A stretch of 64,000 nt of DNA from Symbiodinium natans (taxonomy: Eukaryota > Sar > Dinophyceae > Suessiales > Symbiodiniaceae). Within the stretch, counting starts at the first letter, position 1. The number at the start of each line of letters is the position of its first letter. Below, in pieces: positions 57,458 through 64,000 of this stretch. The stretch lies in assembly GCA_905221605.1 (NCBI GenBank), contig CAJNDS010002609.1, forward strand, positions 259,501 to 323,500. Reading direction: 5' to 3'. The position numbers and the translations under genes are program-made. The notes under the pieces are model-generated. The model had not been told where the DNA came from. It did not search any database and was given only the letters and a program-made list of their open reading frames with translations.

Positions 57458-57514
57458 TTTGTCGGTCTGACGATAATTTATCAGGGACTGATAAATTACC
57501 GTTGGAGCGACAAA
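57458..57514. repeat. long hairpin, 27-bp arms and 3-nt loop
   Basis: Arm 57458-57484 and arm 57488-57514 pair over 27 positions. The inner 11 bp (taatttatcag) and the outer 7 bp (tttgtcg) are perfect, with two mismatches and two wobble pairs between. The loop is gga. Confidence 0.85.
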
Positions 57515-57587
57515 GAAAGCTTTTTCCTGGCAGAGCGTGACATTAGTATTTTTCTCGAAAACTGGCTACTTTCCACCAAAATAAAGT

Positions 57588-57629
57588 TTTCAGGAAATGG
57601 AGGTCTACGACCTCCTCCATTTCCTGAAG
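57588..57629. repeat. second hairpin, 14-bp stem
   Basis: ttcaggaaatgga pairs with tccatttcctgaa, with a 3-bp inner helix (ggt/acc) and a small bulge. It lies 75 bp from the previous hairpin. Confidence 0.85.
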
Positions 57630-57814
57630 TAGTAGAAGCATAATCGAAGCATTGGGCCCTCAAAATAGACTGCTTCAGTCCTACTTCTGTATGATTTTAG
57701 TAGAGGTTGTATAAGAGTTGTTGTTAAATTCTACTACATCTATAGTAGAGTGGTGGTGATTAGTTCAGTTTCACAACAAATATCTGCAATACTAGCCAGA
57801 ATACTTGCTTCTTG

Positions 57815-57905
57815 CAGCTACAAGTAGCCACAGCTAGGCTACAAATAGCTACAACTAGCCAGAGTACAGCTGCAACTAGCCATAATAATGGCTTCCAGTA
57901 GCCAT
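57815..57905. repeat. degenerate ctacaa(c/g)tagc repeat
   Basis: Six or so imperfect copies of agcta-caactagcc are visible. Confidence 0.65.
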
Positions 57906-58348
57906 CTGCTTGATTCCAGCACTCATTCCAGCACATACTTGCTTCAATCCCAGGATCGATGACTTTCGGGATCTCCAGGAAAGGCACCCTGTGTTTCGCC
58001 AGCTGATCTCTGGAAAGCAGAAAGGCTGGACCGGTATGCAAATAGGTCACACCCTCTATCAGAATCTGCTTGCGTTGTTCATCAAAGCACTTGAGGGTGC
58101 TGTTGCTTCGTTGTTTTGAGCATCGGATAGGCAAGAGTGGCAATTCATGGGGCGATGTGTCCTGGCTATTGCATTCGAAGTCACTCATCGACACTTGCAG
58201 CTTTCGCCCACCAACTCAGGCGATCTTCAGAGAGATTGATGTTGCTTGACAGCATCTTACGCACGGTCTTTCTTACGCACCGTCTCAAACTGAAGACCTT
58301 GCATGAATGAATCGCTTCGTATGTGCGTGCTGTCTGACTCTTGCTTAG

Positions 58349-60201
58349 AATTCGCTTCAGCCTCATCCGGCGCAGCGCTCGCAGAGCGTGAACAGCAGCA
58401 AGTTGAGGTCATGGGGCACAACTTCTTGACACTTCCCGACTTCGTTGTGGGTGTGCTGAAGCTCTTTCGAGTGCAGCGCTGGAACTTGCAAGCTAATGTA
58501 ACAAGTAGAACCCCAGTAGGAGGCACTCGAGGCACTGAGCTTTGTGTCCAGGTAACCCCACGTCCAGAGTTCATGCACACCGACGAACAGCAGAGACGAG
58601 TCAGGTTCTTACATGGGAACCATCGGAAGCTGCATGGCTGTCGTCCTTGAGCGCCATCGCTGTGTTGATGTTGGATGCCTCGGGACAGACGACATTGCCA
58701 CTTAGTATTGAAATCGGAACCAGACGAGTGGGTTTCGACATGCAGGCTTTGAAGTCCTTCAAGAAGGTGGGTGTGTTTGCGCGAGTGGAAAGCTTTGGTA
58801 CATGTGGCCGTGCCGTTGCGAGGTGGCCGACAGCCCCGAGGCTGCATGACAGGTCGCAAGTTGCAAGCTGACAAGGGAATGTTTACAGAGCTTTCAATGT
58901 TTGCAATGCTTGCATCTCAAGTTGCCGAGGCAATCGATTTAGCTTCTTGGTCACCAACCGGTGCCCCGCAGCGCATGCCTTGCCATCAAGTAGTGCAGGC
59001 TTCGGCGAATCAGAACTTGCAATGGCTCATGGCAGCGAGGTATCTCTCAGAGTTCTCGCGTTTGCTGATGACCATGCTCGACTCAAGCTGCTTTCCTTCA
59101 ATGTGGTTCAAATTTGTTCAGTGGTTAGGTGACATTACGCTCATTACACTTCAACACTGCTCCAATCAGCTCTGCGAAATTGGCGCCTGCCGATGTGGCT
59201 CTTTCTCCTGAGGTGCGTCGATGCTTCGAGCCGAGGTGCGAACCACTTGAAGAGTACTTTCCGTTGTGTGCCAATACTTGTAATACTGAGACTCACCGAA
59301 GTGTCGGCTGAGTACGCATGGTCACGCAAGTACGATCACAGTACATGCACCATTCAGGGCCTTTTAAGCCACAGGCCCACACTCCGCGCGTTTCCGAAAT
59401 GCCGCCTCGCACCCTTGCGGCAGCGGGGCTCTCGGCTAGTCTCGATTGGCTTGCGATGAATTTGCTTGTGAATCCACGTGACCTGGTTGCCTGATGCTAC
59501 CTGAAGGGTGGGGTTTGGGCCGCATCCTTGTTGCAAGGTAGGCGCGGAGGAGGACGCTTCCATCCGGCAATGGTTCAGGAAGAAGATGGAGGAAGAATCA
59601 TGTTTGTCTGCACCAAGTAAGATTCTCCATCTTGAGTAGAATGAGTTGCAACAGGTTGCAAGAGTCCAAGAGCCATCAAATGGGTAAGTACAGGAAGATC
59701 GCAAAATCATGTCCCGCCTGGATGATCTGGAGCGGCGCATTGAGCGTCTTCAAGAGAGGTGGGGGTCTGACGGGCGGCGGCAGCTTTCGATGGAATCCTC
59801 GAAATGTAGTCGGTGGAGTTTTTTGACAGGACCCTTCCAGCTGAAAGCAAGATCACGAAGGCTTTTGGAAAGGCCTTTCGGCTTGTGCTGTGATCATGCA
59901 AACTCTCAACAGTTTCAGTTTGTCATGTGCAGGTGACAGAGAAGATAATGCAGGAGGACGGGTGGCGTGCATTCGCTGCCATGGACTTCCATGATGCTGG
60001 CTCGTCCTGAGGATGTTTTGCCGTGGATGCGAACCGCGATTCCGCAGCATTGCATGAACTTGTCGCCTGGGCCTTGACACAGAGGAAACGGCATTGCCTT
60101 CTGGCCCAACAGCCTTGTGACGTGTGCCTTCAGGATGTTTCCGCCTTCCCAGTCGCCCGTTCTCTGTTTTTTCCTCATGATCCCATCCGTATTGACGGAG
60201 G
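58349..60201 (+). CDS. unrecognised multi-exon gene with very short introns
   Basis: No family is recognised. Proposed exons are 58349-58470, 58605-58797, 58853-58960, 59358-59485, 59538-59616, 59698-59758, 59830-59884, 59933-59999 and 60048-60201, with one or two more between 58961 and 59357. All joins keep phase and add no stop. Introns are about 40-135 bp, nearly all GT-AG, with one GC-AG at 60000. Landmarks in order are FLTLPDFVVGVLKLFR (resembles the exit helix of an EF-hand), VGFDMQALKSFKK, GRKLQADKGMFTELSMF, LSASLDWLAMNLLVNPRD, IRQWFRKKMEEES, MSRLDDLERRIERLQER (coiled coil), SKITKAFGKAFR, MQEDGWRAFAAMDFHDA and ALHELVAWALTQRKRHC. For 58961-59357 two in-phase readings exist. One contains SELAMAHGSEVSLRVLAF and the other NLQWLMAARYLSEFSRLL. 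Start and end are not known. Confidence 0.5.
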
Positions 60202-62759
60202 GTGACGAAGACTGCCTGTGGCTCATGGACGTGAAATTTCGGGGCCGCAGCCCAGCCTCCAATTACTTTTCCTCAATGGCTGGGAGCCAACGTCTTGCGC
60301 AAAAGGACGCGACACACCACAACTTGCCACAACTGCCCGTGCCAGAGTCCCCAAAAAGCATCAGCTCGTGTCAGCCAAACCGACCGTGACCCATCGAAAT
60401 TTTCAGAAGCAGCTTGCATAATTTATATTTAGTTTCTAATCTTAAGCAGTCCAGTGGCAACTTAATGAGTTTTGCAGATGTCTGCTGCATGCCAAGATGC
60501 TGCTGGTCAACATTTTGCCCATGCTTCCATGCTTGACCTGAGAAGGCGTGATGGGGTAAAACCATCCGTTTTCGCTGCAGGCAGTTCAGGAAGGGATATG
60601 TCTATGCATATATGTGTATACATATACGCAGAGCGTGCACAGGCTGCTGGCCACAGGCAGTCAGATGAGTGCATCTTAAAGAAGTGCGCTGACATAATCG
60701 TCTCGAGCTTTATACCACAACCTACAGTTTGCCAGCTCTGAGGCTCAAGCTCCGGCAACAAGAAGCGCAGAGGACACCAAGACAAGACGTGTTCTGTTCC
60801 GCGGATGTGGAGCTAACAGCCTGGGCGGTCCTGAGGAGCTCGGCTGCGGCAGCCGTGCAGATGCAGGAGGCCGAAGCTGTGTATAGTTAGTACAGTTCTG
60901 TGAAGTTGTAGTGGCTCCTGGTTTGCGTCGTGAAAATAATCAAGTTTATGTGAGGTGTTCGAGCCTGGTCTTTGGCACGCTGACCAATGAAACTAAGCAC
61001 CACAAAGCACCGTTTGCAAGCCAAGAGCTGCCGGCAGGGCCGGGTATACTTGCAGAGTCCTCCGGGTGAATCCCGGCAAGGCACCTCGGCCTGCGTTCTG
61101 CATCTGTCCGTGGCAGAGTGAACAAACCCTAGGTGATCCACATCCAGCACATCAAGCACATCAAGCACATCAAGAGCACCAAGCGCACCAAGCCCATCAA
61201 GCACATCAAGCTGGATCAGGTTTCCGGCTTCCGGATTCCCTGTGCAAGGCAGGCGAGGAGTTCGGTCGCCCCACGGCGCTAAAGTCCGGTCCGGCAAGGC
61301 GATCCTGATGACCTGATACGACAACGGCATACTTTCGAGGGACCACTGTATTGTAAAACGATTGTTGTGATATGTTGTGATTGTAGTTCGTACTGGTGCT
61401 GCAAGCGCCAATGCGGTCCCAAGTGTAGACTGCAATGCCGGGCGTCCAAGATGCACCGGCAGTCGGCGCGTGACCAAAGATTCAGCGTCAACTATGCCAC
61501 CCGTTTCGAGTTTCGCATCGTGTTGAACCAGGAGGGATCTTGCAAGTTGCTGGGGGCCATGACTAGAGTGACTAGAGTCTAGAGCACTTTATGTACAGGG
61601 CCGGCCTAGGATGGGCGAGGCACCCTGGGCGAACACCATAGGCATGCTGCAGGATGTGCTACAGTCGGCTGTGACCTTTGGACAACGCAGTTTCTTTCTC
61701 AAGGCATGTCGACCAAAACAGCATGACGCCATGAAGTAAGATTTTGCGGCTCGAATTTGCAATTCCTGTATGTCTGCTAGCTACGACAATGAAATCGGCA
61801 TTGTGAAACGGCCGCATTCCTACCAAATGGATCAAGACTGTCAGGCTTGCTGCTTTGTGGATGGAGTTGTCTTCTGACTTTAGAGGTTTGCCGTACAGAA
61901 AACGCCCTTGTCCAGGAGCTGCTCCGGGCAGCATATGGTGATGAGTGGGGTAAGACCGGCAGCTCGGCTCAGCTGAATCTTCGCTTGTAGTCGCGAGGAC
62001 GATTACGGTAGTCAAGTCCTGGAGACGCACTACTGCAAGGTCATTCAGGTCTTCGATAGGAATGTGTTTCGTACTTGTTTAAGTCGGCAGCGTTGTGCCA
62101 TACCAAGGCCCTAAGCCTTTGAAGTTGGTCTGTAAGGACCGGGCCCAATTACATCAGGACTACTGGTTTGATTTACCTTGTCAGTTGCATGCCCCACCCA
62201 CTGCCGCCCTACGGGACGTGGGGAAAAAAGGTTGCACCCGTGTGACTGGGTGCCCTTTGAGGATCTTCGAGGCATGTGTTACGCCATGTGTTACGCCTCA
62301 TGTGGTTGCTTGTGCATAGAGATTCTGCGCTGTCCGACTGCGTGCTATCATGAGTGCCCAGCTTCGCTTCCACCCATTACAGTTTAGGAACTAGCACTTT
62401 TCAGGAGAAATTTCAGGTTGCTCAATGATAAACTGCTTCGTGGCATGCTGCGTGTCGACCCTTTTTTGTTCGCAGTTGTGGCTCAGGTCATGACTTGGCG
62501 GGCCACCAGGCGAGTCTCCACACACCACCCAGTGCGGTGAGGATTTGCGGTTTTTTCTCCAAAGAATCCAATTGTGCAGATATAAGTTCTGAGCCAAGCT
62601 CATCCTTAAACGTTGGCGGGCCCAGAAAGCATTCAAAACCGTTGTTTTCTGGGCGAGTCCTGCTTATGGCATGAGGATGGTACCGCTCATCACATGGCAT
62701 TTTGGGAGGCGCTGCGAATATGTTCCCAAATTCCCTTCGAATGCTTTACGCACTAACCT
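60202..62759. other. possible further exons of the 58-60 kb gene, unresolved
   Basis: Frames at 60479-60550 (CLLHAKMLLVNILPMLP; phase fits the exon ending at 60201), 60797-60895 (VELTAWAVLRSSAAAAVQMQ, then a stop) and 61440-61560 (RQSARDQRFSVNYATRFEFR) look coding. At 61708 the frame VDQNSMTP resembles the start of an ankyrin repeat. A - strand frame at 62488-62700 (GFECFLGPPTFKDELGSELI) also looks protein-like. Confidence 0.3.
61136..61212. repeat. 9-bp tandem repeat
   Basis: About eight copies of cacatcaag or variants (agcaccaag, cgcaccaag, cccatcaag). The frame encodes HQA triplets on the + strand and LDV on the - strand. Confidence 0.95.
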
Positions 62760-63050
62760 GTGTTCTCGCGGGGCCTGTCGCGGTCATTATCGGCATTTGC
62801 TTCGGTTGAGTTGGCCGGTGGCCAGGGCTCCTTTTTAAACGAGCATCAGGGCCCCATGGAAGGCTTTGATAAGAGCAAACACAAGCAGAAACCATTCTTC
62901 ATGGACCGTGACGGTGATTGTACCCTCGTGGAACGTGCAACGAAGCGACGTGAACATGTCTGGCGCAAGACAAACTACATCGAGAAAGCACACTATTGTC
63001 CAGCAGACACGGAGGCCAGAACATACCAGAACTGTCTCGCCAGCATGTAG
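62760..63050 (+). CDS. unrecognised 96-codon frame
   Basis: The frame reads GSFLNEHQGPMEGFDKSKHK, then KPFFMDRDGDCTLVERATKR and TNYIEKAHYCPADTEARTYQ before a stop. It is polar and basic. The piece FMDRDGDCTLVE superficially resembles an EF-hand loop but lacks the first Asp and the hydrophobic position 8. It lies in the coding-dense final 6 kb. No family is recognised. Confidence 0.28.
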   Translation: MFSRGLSRSLSAFASVELAGGQGSFLNEHQGPMEGFDKSKHKQKPFFMDRDGDCTLVERATKRREHVWRKTNYIEKAHYCPADTEARTYQNCLASM

Positions 63051-63156
63051 GGCAACAGATGATGTAGGTCCTGAACGTGCTTGAGCCTGTTTGAGCGGAG
63101 CATAGCGGAGTTATGTCTGGTTGTTTGGTTGCAGTTCACGGCGGCGTGCTCGGCAG

Positions 63157-63650
63157 GCCGTCGGCGCGGTGGACGTAGCCAGTGTGGTCGAGCATCTCAT
63201 CAGCATTTTGCCATGCGTAGGCACGGGAGAACGCTCAAAGACCCTAGCAAACGAGCGCATCCCATTATTCCTCAGAGTCGCCTGCGTGAAACACAGCATT
63301 TGTTTAGTGTGTGCTTGCAAAAAGTTTCGACGGTTGAGAGATCCTTGAATTGCCTGAGATGTCCTCTCAGTTTCTATCCTTGCCAGTCGAGGCAGGGTCG
63401 CGGCAGCAGTCTACTCTACGGAGTCCCGGTTGCAAAGCTGTGGTAGAGCCGACATCAGAGATGCATAGCAGCACAGCCATGCAGAACTTCAAAGCAGCTG
63501 TTGATCGAGTCAACTCAGGGGAATTGCTGCCTGAAGGCGCGCTTTGGGCTGGGTCTAATGGTGTTCTGGCACTGCCTCTTTTCAACACATTGCAAGGATG
63601 GCTTCAACATCACTTCACATGGTTGTTTACACTCTTTGCCGTGTTGCTAG
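63157..63650 (+). CDS. two-exon segment of an unrecognised, possibly membrane-anchored protein
   Basis: Exon 63157-63306 follows CGGCAG and reads VDVASVVEHLISILPCVGTG, then IPLFLRVACVKHS. A 64-bp GT-AG intron leads to exon 63371-63650. That exon reads FLSLPVEAGSRQQSTLRSPG, EMHSSTAMQNFKAAVDRVNS, ALWAGSNGVLALPLFN and a hydrophobic end near WLFTLFAVLL. A GT donor follows at 63651. The last stretch could be one membrane helix. The phase is 0 at the internal join. No family is recognised. Confidence 0.42.
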
Positions 63651-64000
63651 GTAGGCATCACTGCCTGTGCACGTCATGTTGAATGACTTGCCACGTGAAA
63701 CATCTCGTGTAGAATATTGCCATTTCGGTAAGTGGAGACCTCGGTGTACTTCAAGACCTGCCGCAGACATGCGCACATTCGTTCCGGGAGACCTTCGATA
63801 TGTGACAAAGGTTTCAGGTACCCACTTTAGATGTCCACGGATCTGCGCTGTGGTCATCTTTGAGCCCTGTTTAGAGGCTTCCAATCCAAGCTATTGGGCA
63901 GCTGTGGCCAGCCTTTGCGATTTGACTGGGGTAAGCGGCATGCGAATTTGGCTACCCTACTGTAACTTCGACATCTAAATTTCAGACTTTAGACTTCAAT

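Noticed and set aside
58257-58874. 205-codon - strand frame
   Set aside because: It is antisense to the phase-consistent + strand exons. Its Cys/Ser/Arg-rich composition is typical of shadows.
59050-59110. AFADD resembling the reverse transcriptase FADD box
   Set aside because: No other reverse transcriptase motif nearby. The frame has an equally good alternative, and four residues are not enough.
62880-62930. FMDRDGDCTLVE as an EF-hand
   Set aside because: Position 1 is Phe rather than Asp and position 8 is Cys. No partner EF-hand was seen.
1-64000. tRNA, rRNA, spliced-leader RNA, CRISPR arrays, bacterial operons
   Set aside because: I looked for tRNA B-box-like GGTTCGAATCC strings, the dinoflagellate spliced-leader core, and regularly spaced repeat-spacer arrays. 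None was convincing. The tandem repeats have no unique spacers.

Overview
This window looks like nuclear DNA of a eukaryote, most likely a dinoflagellate close to the Symbiodiniaceae. That assignment is an inference. It rests on an apparently even base composition, long stretches without open reading frames, many different microsatellites and minisatellites, and genes broken into short exons. The inferred acceptors almost always read AG followed by G, and two of the inferred donors begin GC or GA rather than GT, a mix known from dinoflagellate genomes. There are no bacterial operons and no clear tRNA or rRNA genes. I also found no copy of the dinoflagellate spliced-leader sequence.

The genes that can be named are few. 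A Ser/Thr protein kinase runs on the + strand from about 5.2 to 10.8 kb. Its glycine loop, VAMK lysine, HRD loop, DFG, APE and helix-F motifs sit on separate small exons in the correct order. A compact RNase T2 gene with a signal peptide and both catalytic boxes lies at 24.9-25.4 kb. An ankyrin-repeat gene lies at 32.6-33.1 kb and a tandem CCCH zinc-finger exon at 43.3-43.5 kb. An acidic Glu/Ala/Gln/Arg coiled-coil or single-helix protein is at 26.0-26.6 kb. A Lys/Ala-rich basic protein on the - strand at 28.4-28.9 kb carries an internal tandem duplication.

Several other + strand exon chains look coding but belong to no family I recognise. The best is at 58.3-60.2 kb. About ten exons separated by introns of roughly 40-135 bp can be joined in phase over about 350 codons there, although part of it (58,961-59,357) has two equally valid readings. 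Others lie at 20.9, 29.6, 35.0, 38.4-39.1, 46.6, 55.0, 55.6 and 63.2-63.65 kb. The last 6 kb is the densest in coding-looking sequence.

The rest is mainly repeat-rich spacer and intron. The most distinctive items are a ten-copy 74-bp minisatellite and a 14-bp minisatellite, both inside the unresolved middle of the kinase locus. Others are a 230-bp polypurine tract, a 293-bp mixed trinucleotide tract, a telomere-like 9-bp array, a 12-bp array that encodes Pro/Ala/Gly repeats, two adjacent hairpins near 57.5 kb, and a 16-bp perfect inverted repeat at 27.6 kb. I see no shared pathway linking the recognised genes; they look like independent loci.
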